From Carettochelys insculpta (taxonomy: Eukaryota > Chordata > Testudines > Carettochelyidae), in the NCBI RefSeq assembly GCF_033958435.1, contig NC_134138.1, positions 81,888,298 through 81,952,297 on the forward strand: a stretch of 64,000 nt of DNA, written 5' to 3'. The translations under genes and the position numbers were made by a program. The notes beneath the pieces were generated by a model, which was not told the origin of the DNA, made no database searches, and saw only the letters and a program-made list of their open reading frames with translations. This document shows, in pieces, positions 44,896-56,350 of this stretch (the first letter of the stretch is position 1; each line of letters opens with the position of its first letter).

Positions 44896-47800
44896 TAAGA
44901 TCACTGTCAGATGGGTCTCATTGTTACGGTATTAGGTCAGCTGTACCTCTTCCAGCATCAAATTGCTTCTTACCTGAGGTATAAGAGCTGTAGCAGGCCC
45001 CTCGCTAGGCCCACCTGTTCAGACATTTGTAATGGACACAATTGATTTACTTTGTGCTAAAGCCAACCAAGATACACTGAGTCAGAAAACTCCATTTATA
45101 AAGGAGATGGTTTTCCCCATTAATAGGATTCTAGATAAGGTGAAGGAGATATCCAAAGCACACTGTTCCTCAAATCGAATGGAAACAGTCCAGTCCACCT
45201 GCTTGGCACAGTCCCTTTCCCTGGAGCACTTCCTCCTGTATACCTGTGTGCACCAGTTCAAATGCAAACCAGATTACTTAAATCTGTTCTTCTACAGGGC
45301 TGGATGTCTTTTTAACCGGTAAGTTCCTCCTCCAAATACTCCTTGTGCGTGGAATGGAAAAGGGTAATTTATCCAGAGACTATACAGTGTAACGGTGCTC
45401 TCTGTTCCAGAGTAGCTTCTGCCGTCCATGCACTGTTTGAATTTCATGTGAAGAACCATGTCCTAGTCCCTAATGAGGCACCAGTGCACTGAGGCAGACA
45501 AGAGTCCCCAGTTACCGGAGAAGTGCCAGCGCATTTGCTGATGGCTGTTGCAGAAAGTATTTGCTCTGATAAAGGGGTGGAAGGAAAAGACCTGGGTGGC
45601 AGCAGCTGCAGAAGCAGTAACTAATTCACTGGTGAAAACCTAGTCAGTTTTACAGGTGTGCTTCTATGTGTCCTGAGACATTTTAGAAATGGGACAAGCT
45701 GTTTGTGTTTGATTCACCAACATTTGTATTTTTCCTCCTGGAAGCTGCTAACCTTGAGATCCCAGCTCTGATATATGTGCATCATTCTACGTCAGGTGGA
45801 ACAAGCATCCCCAACACCTCTCAGAGCAGTGATCTAGGGCAAAGGGCCCAAGAGAGCAAATCTCAAGTCTAGGATGTCAAATGTGATAACCTTGCTGTCT
45901 TCTGTACGTATGTGGAAATTGTGCCCTTTATCAGTCCCAAGCTCCTGAGAGACAGGAGCCAATTTCCCACCTCCACCCAGGCAATCAAAATCTTAAGCTT
46001 CTCCTGCACATATGAACTCTGGCGTTTATTTTCTTCATGTGCCTTTGTGTGGGTAAGAGGGAAGCGTGTCTCGACAGCTGCCTTTAGTCAACACAGTCAA
46101 TCAGCCTCAGACTGTAATCAGCTAGAAAAAGAAGGAAGGCAAGACTGCAGTCACTTGTTGCTAATAAAAGTTACAGTAATAAGCCCCAGCAGGAGAAGAG
46201 TTTTTGTTCACAAGCGTTTGGCTCTCTGTGGGCTTTACAGCACAGCAATATTGTACATGGAGGAGCACTTTGACAATGGAGCAAACTTGAAAGAGGCACT
46301 TGCACAATAAACTTTTTACTCTGGCAGTGGTTTCAGCATTACCCTGCTTGAATTCATGTTTGAATAGCAGACTCTCCCCTTCTCACCTTTTCCATCTATC
46401 CTCCCTTTCGGCTTGATTCCGTATTGTTAGTCACAACTGTGTGTTTCTGGCATCGGTTGTGTGTGGTACAGTAATTACTATTGTGTCTTAAACTCAGCAC
46501 ACTGATTTCACTGCAGGAATAAGCAGACAGGCTGGGAGGCCTTATTTAAACAAGGAGCTTTGATTTATAGCATTGAGGGCAAGGAAACCAATTGGACACA
46601 CTTCAAACAAACTATGGGCCCAGTTAGTTACCTGAGAGACACCATGTTTGAAATTCTCTGCCCCGTCTCCCCAGTGCAGAGGGCTTAGCACCTGAGCCAG
46701 CATTGTGAGCTCCACTAGTATTTAGTAGGTTCCTCTAAATAGGCTGGGGTGTAACTGGTTCTCTGGCCCATAACACAATGTGTCTATTTGTGAATTAACA
46801 GGGAAGTGACAGAAAGAAGCATGGGGTGAGGGGAGAGAGGAGGACAAGGTGAGGAGGGCCAGACAAAGGAACGTCTACAAATAAGCTCTCTGCCCCCCCC
46901 ACCTTTTGGAGGAGGAGGTGGAAACATAAGCTACAGAGCATAAGGGCGTGGTGGGATTAAAATGCAGGTTGACCTTCTCTAGGCCAGCACACTCTGGTCT
47001 GACAACATCCGTAATACAGCATGATTTTAGTTAACCAAATGATGACTTATCTTGGGTGGGACCGAGTTTCACAGGGTCCAAAAAGTTTGCTTCAGCCACC
47101 AGTCCTGGCTGTCAGTGTTTTGTGCTGTTATTTGGCTGTAATTAATCCCTAAATATCTTCTAAGAGCCCAGTAAGCAGTGGAAATGTTGGTAATGTGCTA
47201 CACAATATTGACTTCCCATGGTCCAGCACTGGTCAGGCCCCAGGGGTACCAGACAAGAGAGGATGAACCTGTACTAAACAAACTACACAATGGTGGCTGC
47301 AAATAAGAAGTGCTCAGAGCAGTCTGTGGGCATGGAAGAAATGGGGCTTGTGGTCCACGTACCCTCTCAACCCCCATTCAGTGTATTCATGTCTCATTTT
47401 ATTAACTGAATTTAATTTGGGGGGTAAAGGGGCTCATGGAAAACTGTAGTCTGAGTCAGAACAGGTCAGAGGTACTGCTCTGTACTGTTCAGTCACCGTG
47501 GCTGAGCCCTGACTTGGAGACACCATCTCTAGGAGTTATAGACAGATCATCTGCTCTTCCATTTCTGCCTTGGTGGCTCTGTTGTAAGTGCCCAACCATG
47601 CCAGTAATTTTTGTGATGCGTACACTGTCTCAGTCAACTTCCCAATGGGCCCATCAAACCACCTACTAGAAATATACCAAAGCTTGTAACTTCGTTCAGG
47701 CATTATTCATGGGGAAAGAAGCAAAAACATAGAGGTGAGAGGCTTCATACGCTACAGTTATCAGGCATATAAGACATCCTTTGAGTGTCTAACAAAATTG

Positions 47801-47964
47801 GTGGTATAAATTTCAAAACAAGACATTTAAAAATTAAGACAATAGAGGACATTGCAACAGTATTCCCAACTAATACACTAAACACGCTGAACTACTGACA
47901 CTACATACTGGTATCCATATAAATATACAAATAAACTATTCCCAGAAAGAAAGAATTGCAGGTT
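44896..47964. other. Intergenic, nothing recognised
   Basis: Includes a 96-codon frame at 45032-45322 followed by GTAAGT at 45319. It has no family match, so I leave it out. Nothing else supported. Confidence 0.45.
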
Positions 47965-48153
47965 AAAAAAAAAACAAAACAAACAAGGAGACCTGTGGCA
48001 TCTAAAAGACTAACACATTTATTTGGGCATTGGCTTTCGTGGGCTCCAACTCATAAAAGCTAACGCCCAAATAAATGGGTCAGTGCGTAAGTTGCCACTT
48101 GACTCCTTGTTGTGTTTGCAGAAAAAAAACTAACACAGCTACCCCTCTGAAAC
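47965..48153. mobile_element. PLE 3' end foldback, third sequence type
   Basis: The right part reads AAAGCTAACGCCCAAATAAA, then GCCACTTGACTCCTTGTTG and ends CTAACACAGCTACCCCTCTG. This is the PLE 3' end type (CACGAAAGC, CCCAAATAAAT, ACTCCTTGTTG) seen in many amniotes. The left part (47984-48045) is a shorter copy in the opposite orientation (GGCATCTAAAAGACTAACAC, then TTTCGTGGGC). The two meet head-on near 48050. The arms are much more diverged than those at 43.8 kb. Confidence 0.7.
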
Positions 48154-51100
48154 TTGTCACTAACGGTAAAGTACTTTACCGTATACTTCACCATCCAAGA
48201 AAAGAATGCAGGTGTTGGCTATGTTATGTTAATCACACCTACGCTACGTCCTACAAACTGAAAAAGGTGAGAACTTTTGCCTGCCTATAAGGCATATTGG
48301 TTTAACTCTCACAAAGGACATAGTAACAACTATGTGAAGTTAAGAGGCTTTAAGAAGGAACATTTAAAATATCACTGTTCCCTTGTCAATAATTGTGTAG
48401 GTGTGGGAGATCTGGCTTTAAAAGAGGCAGTAAAACATTTGCCCAATTTGGATGCTTCTCTGACTCAAAGCCTGAATCTCTGAAGGACCCTCATGCCTGG
48501 TAGGAGGACAGCACTTGCGATTAAGAAGTCAGCATTTATCAATCGCTGCCCTGTGGTGATATCGGAGATGCTGCAATCTTCCTCCTACTTAGAATGGGAT
48601 ATCTCTGATACTACTTGGCAACAGTGGATGATGGTTGATTTTAATAGCAGCTACTACTGTTTAGATCATTGGAATTGCTTTTCATGTACTATCCAAGATG
48701 CTAGTACTGTGCACTTCAGAAGCTACAGCATGGCTCAAATGCCCGAAGGGGAAATGATCAGAACAGTAGCAACTAAGAGCATCTCCTTGGAATAATTTCT
48801 GGTCACTCAGCATAGGACAGGTCAGTGGTGCCAACTGAGGATGGGCTGGGCATCTGCTGGTTGGGCTATTCTGTAGGTGACCACTAAAGCCAGTGTGACA
48901 GGTTCCCTCTGAAGGGCTACACATTACATGATGCCAGTGTTCTCCCAGCCCCTGGAGGACAGACCTTGGGTCTCTTTCTGAATCCACCTTCCAAAACCTA
49001 ATTTTTTTGACCCTAGAATTAAGTACACAGTTTTTCTCCAGGTAAGGTACAGTAGCTCCCATTTCACCCACAATCAGCTTAAAAGTTTAGCTTTCCACCC
49101 GAGTGTCTGAACTGAAAGTAACAATCAAATTCCAGCTCCGTTGAAGGAAGAGGAGCACTGATAGTTCTGTGCCTTGCCTGGAGAGTAATATCAGAAAATG
49201 TCATGGGAAGATTCAGCTGGAAGCTGCTCTGTTTAATGGGATCTTGGTCACAATGCTATGGATCACTTTAGACGCATAAAAGATACATTTGAAGGATTGC
49301 CCTTGTGCCTTTAAATTCTAGCTTACTTCTCTTTGCTAGAGGTTTTTCCTTGTCTTCTGGGTGTTCTGCAATAATAAATAAATACTTTAAAAAACACTGT
49401 GTTACACACAGATGATGTAATGGCTGAACATCTTGTATTGACTGCTGCTCAAGGCAAAATCCTGACAAATGCTTTTCTTTGTAACAGTGTTATAAGCTAA
49501 TTGATGGGACTGCAAGAAAAGCGGGTTTAATTATCAAAATGCACAGTTCATTTCATTGACTTTGAATGCCACACTTTCTAAAGTGAACAACCTGTCAAAA
49601 CAACTTCGACAGGATTTCCCTCTGACCCGAGTTACCTGAGACTGGAGTTGTTTTCTGCTTCCTCAAAAATCTTTGTCTTCTCAGTTCTGAGCTGAGGACC
49701 TGTAGGGCTGGTGTGCCTGGGGAAATGAGTCAAATGGTCAAGAAAGTGTTGTTTATTTGCTGAAGTGTATAGATGGAGCCCACAATGGCAGAGTGGGAGC
49801 TAGATCACAAGGGAAAAGGCTGGAACTAGGCCCGAATGGAGACTTACTACTGTTTTTTCCCCCACCGGGCCCTCCATTGTGAAGTGTTCTAATTTTCCAT
49901 TCTGAAAGTGGGGGAAGAAGAGAGGGACCCTCTTTTCACTTCCCCACTAACATCCCTTATCCCCCAGCTCTTCCCTGGGAAACCACACCACTTGTCATTT
50001 TGAAAACACAAACAGCTCTCAGGGAAAAAGGGGAGCAGATAGCTGTATACAGTCGCTCAGTTATTCTGGGCTTTGGCCGTCATTGGTTTCCTTGTATTTG
50101 CCCTCCAACCATTTTCCAGCATGCTACCAGTTTTAAAACAACAGAAGGTAATAGAACACATAAATGAATGGCACACACCCCTGTCTTCGGAATTTTGCAC
50201 TGCATGAGAACATGGTGGCTGAGCGCAATATGCAAATATGCAATATTATGCAAATTAGCATTTCTATAAAAAAATGCGTGACTTACACACTACCTGATAC
50301 TTTGCTCAAAACAAGCAAAGCTGGGGTGAGGAACGGGAAGGCCCTGCCAAGGATAGTGAGTTTGCCCACACTACCCACCAGACATTCAAGTGACGATGGT
50401 AACTCAGACTAGGGGATGTGGTGAAATGAAAGCAACCCGAGCTCTCTCTTACATCTTATTGTTCTTGGTTCTCTATCCTGCTACAGCTCATTAGTGCTGT
50501 ATTCACACCACTACCCTTTCCAAGCCTGCAAAAGCCGCCTATTTAATGATCATCGCCTGCACATCTGCGTCTTCTCTGTCCTGCCACACTGGCTCAATTC
50601 CCATCTGTTTCAGTTGCTAAACCCCCGTCACTAGAATGAGGATCTGAGATCCAAGTCATGTCTGTCAGTCTCCCAGCCTGGGCCCTCTTTGTTCTTGGCT
50701 GCCCACTCTGTGGAGCTGGTGTTCTCCACATACCTATAGTGCCTAATAGCTAGATCAGTAGTACCAGGGGCATGGGTGGAAGGGTTAGCACTGAGTATTT
50801 GGTCCAACTCTATGTAGAATTAACATGTTTCCAACCTTGAGTCAGCCATGTTATTCTGTCTCTGGCCATTTTATGTAGGCTCACTGACCTCCCAGCTTTT
50901 TCTCATCAGCTTTTGCCCCACCATGGAATGCTGATCTCAGACATTCAGTCATGCACACAAGGTGGCATCCTGTGACACACGCTAGTAACAGAAACAGAAT
51001 GAAGTCAAAGAAAAATTTCAACCCTTATGGAATGTGTTCTGACTCTCTTGCTGTATTCACCAATGCCCCTGCCTCCCTTTCTCCTCTTGATAATACTGAG

Positions 51101-51190
51101 GCTGCTTATTAGTCCTTCATTTATAACTTCTCTAGTTGACTTGCCTATCCCACAATAGCCTTTTACACACTGACCCCTTTCATTCACCGC
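48154..51190. other. Intergenic, nothing recognised
   Basis: Short open frames at 48277-48483 and 48493-48795 have no recognisable family. Nothing else supported. Confidence 0.45.
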
Positions 51191-51193
51191 TTA

Positions 51194-51622
51194 GGCCGTG
51201 TCTACACTAGCCCCAAACTTCGAAATTGCCATGGAAATGGCCATTTCAAAGTTTACTAATGAAGCACTGAAATACATATTCAGTGCTTCATTAGCATGCG
51301 GGCGGCCGCGGCACTTCGAAATTGATGCGCCTCGCCACCGCGCAGCTCGTCCTGACGGGGCTCCTTTTCGAAAGGACCCCGCCTACTTTAAAGTCCCCTT
51401 ATTCCTATGAGCAGATGGGAATAAGGGGACTTCGAAGTAGGCGGGGTCCTTTCGAAAAGGAGCCCCGTCGGGACAAGCCATGCGCCGGCGAGGCACATCA
51501 ATTTCGAAGTGCCGCTGCCGCCCGCATGCAAATGAAGCGCTGAATATGTATTTCAGCACTTCATTAGTAAACTGGCCATTTGCATGGCCATTTTGAAGTT
51601 TGGGGCCAGTGTAGACACGGCC
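51194..51622. mobile_element. Harbinger foldback MITE
   Basis: The ends GGCCGTGTCTACACTAGCCC and, inverted, GGCCGTGTCTACACTGGCCC match almost perfectly, and TTA flanks both sides (51191-51193, 51623-51625). The 429-bp element is a near-complete palindrome folding around CCTATGAGCAGATGGG at about 51410. Its sequence is the same type as the MITE at 9973 (for example TCCTTTTCGAAAGGACCCC and GGGCGGCCGCGGCACTTCGA in both). No coding sequence. Confidence 0.9.
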
Positions 51623-51625
51623 TTA

Positions 51626-54203
51626 GATTTATTACCTGCTTCAATAATATTTGATGCCTATTATTTCTTCCTTCTTTTATTGCTTGCTATTTAAATGTAG
51701 CTTTTGCCCAAAGGATGTACTTCAAAATACCATTTTGGATTTTATTTTCAAATTGCAATGTAAAACAGACACCGACAGGGAATCAGCACTCATTCACTGG
51801 TACCACACCAGAGTAACTATGGAAATGCAGTTGTAGTCTAAGCTTATGAGAGGAAAACAATTCAGTTACTATTGAGTAAATGAAATTTGTTAATCAAGAG
51901 AATTTTTTGTGTTCCTTTTGAAATTAACATGCTTCCCCAACCACCATGCGAAACCTTCTCCCTTTGGCTCTTTCCCACCAACATGCTCAGGAATGGCAGG
52001 AGGTCGTATTTAAACAAATAGTGCATTTCCTGAATGAAGAGAAACCTCAACACATTTTTAAAAGCAGTTCCATGCAGATCACAGCTGAAATATGGACTTC
52101 ATGGGCCAGTGGTAGAGTGATTCATGTGAAACAAAACAACCTATTGTTACTCTGCGATAGGCCTTTATATGCTACCTTAATCCTGAATGCTGCATATTAA
52201 TGAAGATCCTACACCAGACAAAATGAAATGTTGAAGGGCACCTGAACCTGATGACCTCAAAAAAACTAACTCTGAGGTGTGAGCAAATTGAGTCAAAAAA
52301 GCTTTGAATCACCTTCCTGGAAGAAGATGGTGGGAGTGGGGGATGGAATCAAGAAGAGAGATGATCTACAGTGCAAGGCTGTTTTCCACAAGAGGAAAAT
52401 GTAATTAACTTTCACCCAAGAGGGCAAGAGACTGTAGGTTTTGCACTCAAAGAAGAAAAACTCTCAAAACTCTTCAGTCTATAGGAATCCTCTGCTCATA
52501 CGGACCCAGCCGAGTTTTGTGAACCACACCACCCTCACTTCAGTGCTGTAAATAGGCTGGCTGGGATCAGGAAGGATGGGGTGTGGAGGTCAAAGCACCG
52601 CAGAGGGTTAGCTCTTTTCAGCTGGTGGAAGACCCCTTTGAGGGCCATTGCCAGCTGGGATAGCACAGAGCATCCCCAAACCTCTTTTAAACTTTGACAA
52701 AACCAGCACAGAGACTCAGGGACCTGTCACTAGCTCCGTCTTTGCTGCACCCCGCAGAGACGTGATGCTGCAGACAACACAGAAGGGTTAATATCTGAAA
52801 CCTAACAGAGCACTCCCAAAAGATTACCTATTACTCAGGCCAAGTTTTATGCCTAGGTATGTGAATGGCCAGAATTGCAACAGAGACCTCACTTTTTCCT
52901 CACAAATACTTACCCATGCCTATGTATCAGTTAAATATTGCAGTTTCCAATCAGTCACCTGCGTAACCGCTAGAGTTTAGGACACAAGCAGTTCTAAGTA
53001 TAAGCATGCCCCTCCCCACCATGCAGACCAGGGTGACCACTTGGCCCTAGCCTCAATGCATATGGCAGGCTCAATTGCCCATAGGCATAAATCAGCGTAG
53101 CTCCACTGCCGGAGGCGAAATCATGCCAGTTTGTATAAAAGGGTAACATCAGGAATAATCATTATGTTTCACAAGCATTTGGGTCTTGCAGCTGTCAAAA
53201 GTAAGGAGGCACTTATGTATCTTATCTTTTCAAACCCTTTACTGTGATCGCTGAAGTACACAATGTGCTGTCAGCAAAACCCACAAAGGCTTTAATGGCA
53301 GGAACATAATAGTACAGGTTTGCCTGGGATGCTGGCAGGTGTTTGTGTGAAATTTTGCCCCACTTGTCACAACCTATAGGCCAGCCAGCACCTGGCAACT
53401 TCCTACTCAACAACATATTCTTTAATTGCTCTGAAGCAGCAGCAACAGCTGCCAACCTTGTTAAATAAACAACAGGTTCTGCACCTGCTTGAACAAAACC
53501 CTGACCTCACTCTCGGCCAATCAGGAGACACACAGGTAACTCTGCCCTCCTGCCCTCAGACACAATGGCCTTGTGGATTAGAGGGAGTCTATCAGTATTG
53601 ACTTGTCCTTCCGCAGCTATGATTTGCCCTGCCTTTCTCTTCACTATGATCTATTCAGGCAAGACACGTGAAAATCTTGCTAATTAGATTTGGTTTAGGG
53701 CCGATTTTGCTTTTCTCGCACTGCACACAAACTCTCTGACATAAAAGCAGATTGGTAGTAATTGAGGCATACCATCCAACTGTTTAAGCCTTTGTAGTGG
53801 GACCCTGATAGAACAAAGGATGATTACAAGGTGTTTCTGAGCAGCATTGTATTGGTCCTGCTAGAGTCTTTATTCTCCAAGGACAAAGGAGGGAAAGACC
53901 AGACACTGAATCGGTGTAACCTGACCCTGAAGTCAAAGGCGCTACAGATGCTGATTTACACCAAGCAGTATCTATCTCAAAAGCTATGAAGAGATTGTTT
54001 TATAATTCTACTTGCAGCCAGGGTTAGCTAAATAACATCTCAATGCCAGATGAATGAATTGCTATAACAAACAGAGGCATTTGGTTTGATGAGCTAACTG
54101 AAACCAGCTGGATTACCAGGAATGGAGCTGTAGCACCAGGGAAGGGCTATTTACAAGCAAAAGAGTCCTCCTCCGCACCTCCTTACTCTTTGCAATGAAA
54201 CAT
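51626..54203. other. Intergenic, nothing recognised
   Basis: AT-rich DNA with a degenerate repeat fragment near 53085-53115 (CATAAATCAGCGTAGCTCCA). No gene or defined element supported. Confidence 0.5.
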
Positions 54204-54206
54204 TTT

Positions 54207-54564
54207 GGCTACGTCTACACGTGAAGCCTACATCGAAGTAGCCTATTTCGATGTGGCGACATCGAAATAGGCTATTTCGATGAATAGCGTCTACATGTCC
54301 TCCAGGGCCGGCAACGTCGATGTTCAACTTCGACGTTGCGCAGCCCAACATCGAAATAGGCGCAGCGAGGGAACGTCTACACGCCCAAGTAGCACACATC
54401 GAAATAGGGATGCCAGGCACAGCTGCAGACAGGGTCAACGGGCGGACTAGCGCTTCCGGGGCAACAGCTAGCCGCTCCCTTAAAGGGCCCCTCCCAAACA
54501 CACACAGCCTGCACAGCACGTGGTCTGAGGAGCCATAGGCAAACAGACCCCGGGCGCCGCAGTC
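54207..54564. promoter_or_regulatory. Left subterminal repeats of Harbinger family 1
   Basis: In 54230-54415 the motif CATCGAAATAGG or its inverse occurs five times, alongside CATCGAAGTAG, CGTCGATGTTC and CTTCGACGTTG. Extra copies of the terminal motif (CGTCTACATG at 54289, CGTCTACACG at 54373) lie inside. This layout suggests protein-binding sites for transposition and possibly the transposase promoter; the role is inferred. Confidence 0.6.
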
Positions 54565-55963
54565 ATGGACCCCCCAGCAGCAGCAGCAGCAGCAGCAGCC
54601 AGAGGTCCACCCAGCCCTCCCGGCAGGAGCAGGGCTTGCCCTGACCCATGCCATGTGGGAGGCAGCTGAGCACCTCCTTGCCCCAGGGGAGGAGATGCCC
54701 CCAGGGCAGCAGGGCTCAACCCCTACCCCTGCAGCACCACGCCCCCCCCCCGCCTCACACGCCGGCGGCTGTGGAGCTACCCCACCAGCACCGACTGGTG
54801 GGAGCGGCTGGTGCTTGGGGAGTGGGACGACGACCGCTGGCTCAGGAACTTCAGGATGACCCGGCAGACATTCCTGGAGGTGTGCCAGTGGCTCACCCCC
54901 GCACTCAGGCACCAGGACACTGCCATGCGGCGTGCCCTCACAGTGCAGAAACGGGTCGGCATCGCTGTCTGGAAGCTGGCCACTCCGGACACCTACCAAT
55001 CCATGGGCCAGCAGTTTGGTTTCGGCAAGGCCACCGTCGGGGCTGTCTTCATGGAGGTAAGCGAACCCATGGGGGGAGGCCAGGGGAGGGGAGGCCAGGG
55101 CAGGGCAGGGCAGGGGGGCCAGAGCAGGGCAGAGCAGGGCAGGGCAGGGCCACGCACACCCTGCTCACCCCTCATTCGTGCTGTCCCATGTGCTTTCTCT
55201 GCAGGTTGTGCGTGCCATCAACGCCATGCTCCTGCACAGGCTCGTGAGGCTGGGGGACCCAGATGCCACCATCGCCGCCTTTGCCACCCTGGGCTTCCCC
55301 AGCTGCTTCGGGGCTCTGGATGGGACTCACATCCCCATCCGCGCCCCGCATCACAGTGGAGGACGATACGTGAATCTCAAGGGCTACCATTCTGTCGTCC
55401 TCCAGGCCTTGGTGGACAGCCGGGGACATTTCCAGGACATTTACGTGGGCTGGCCTGGCAGCACCCACGACGCCCGTGTTTTCCGGAACTCGGGCCTGTG
55501 CCGCCGGCTGGAGGCGGGGACCTACATCCCCCAGCGGGAGATCCCTCTGGGGGACACCACCATGCCCTTCTGCGTCATCGCAGATGTGGCCTACCCCCTC
55601 CGGCCCTGGCTCATGCACCCCTACACGGGCCATCTCTCCGCTAGCCAGGAGCGCTTCAACGAGCGCCTGAACCACGCGCGCCAGGTGGTGGAGCGCTCAT
55701 TTGGCCGCCTGAAGGGACGCTGGAGATGTCTCCTGACCCGCCTGGATGCGGGCCCCAACAACATCCCCCAGATTGTGGGTGCCTGCTGCGCCCTGCACAA
55801 TTTGGTCGAGAGCAAGGGGGAGACCTTTTTCCAGGGCTGGGCTGCGGAGGCTGCTAGGGCACACGTCCAGCCACCTGCTGCCCCCAGTCGGCAGGTGGAC
55901 CCCGAGGGGACCTGGGTCTGGGAGGCCTTGCGGGCCCACTTCGATGAACAGGCCGCGGGGTGA
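54565..55963 (+). pseudogene. Harbinger DDE transposase, one stop codon (family 1)
   Basis: The transposase cuts the element at its ends and pastes it at 3-bp targets. Exon 1 opens at ATG 54565 with an alanine run coded by a CAG repeat. An in-frame TGA at 54667 breaks it, after which the frame continues through RRRLWSYPTSTDWWERLVLG to VGAVFME at 55056. Donor GTAAGC and acceptor TTTCTCTGCAG join it in phase to exon 2 (55205-55963), which is fully open for 252 residues. Exon 2 shows ALDGTHIPI (D at 55319), STHDARVF (D at 55469), IADVAYPLRPW and VVERSFGRLKGRW (E at 55691), then GACCALHN; the triad is assigned by motif and the second D could be the one in ADVAY. AATAAA lies at 56122. Apart from the TGA it could be functional, and no in-frame ATG before about 54850 rescues the start. 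Confidence 0.88.
54574..54600. repeat. CAG trinucleotide repeat
   Basis: About eight CAG units just after the presumed transposase ATG, encoding poly-alanine in the GCA frame. Such a run can vary in length between copies. Confidence 0.85.
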
Positions 55964-56121
55964 ACTCTGCCCAGGCCCCCTACTGCCCGCCCCTTCCTCC
56001 CCCACACCATGGAGCACCCCACCGCCCCCCGCTCCCACTTGTCCTGGACAAATGACAGCACGCACCTGTGGCTGAACGTAAATTTTTTTTTTCTTTCCGA
56101 ACCCTTTTTTTTTTGGATGTA

Positions 56122-56127
56122 AATAAA
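56122..56127 (+). terminator. Poly(A) signal of Harbinger family 1 transposase
   Basis: AATAAA in GGATGTAAATAAATATG, 160 bp after the transposase stop and inside the spacer between the two convergent genes. Confidence 0.55.
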
Positions 56128-56350
56128 TATGTGAACCACAAACAGAAAACTATGTACAAACGTTCAACAAAAGCAATATTTACAAAAATAAAACAATACA
56201 AAGAAACAACTGTCTGACATAATAAAAAGAAAACCAGGGAGGATAAAGGGGAGAACTATGTACATGGGCGGGACGGGGCAAACGGGGGGCCGAAAAAAAC
56301 AGGGTCCAACTATATACAAGGGGGGGCGCCACGTCCCGGGCCCCTCGCCC

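Noticed and set aside
45032..45322. 96-codon frame with GTAAGT at its end
   Set aside because: No recognisable protein family and no convincing acceptor; not supported as a host exon.
48277..48795. Two adjacent short frames of 68 and 100 codons
   Set aside because: No known domain and no gene context; could be an old repeat, but not supportable.
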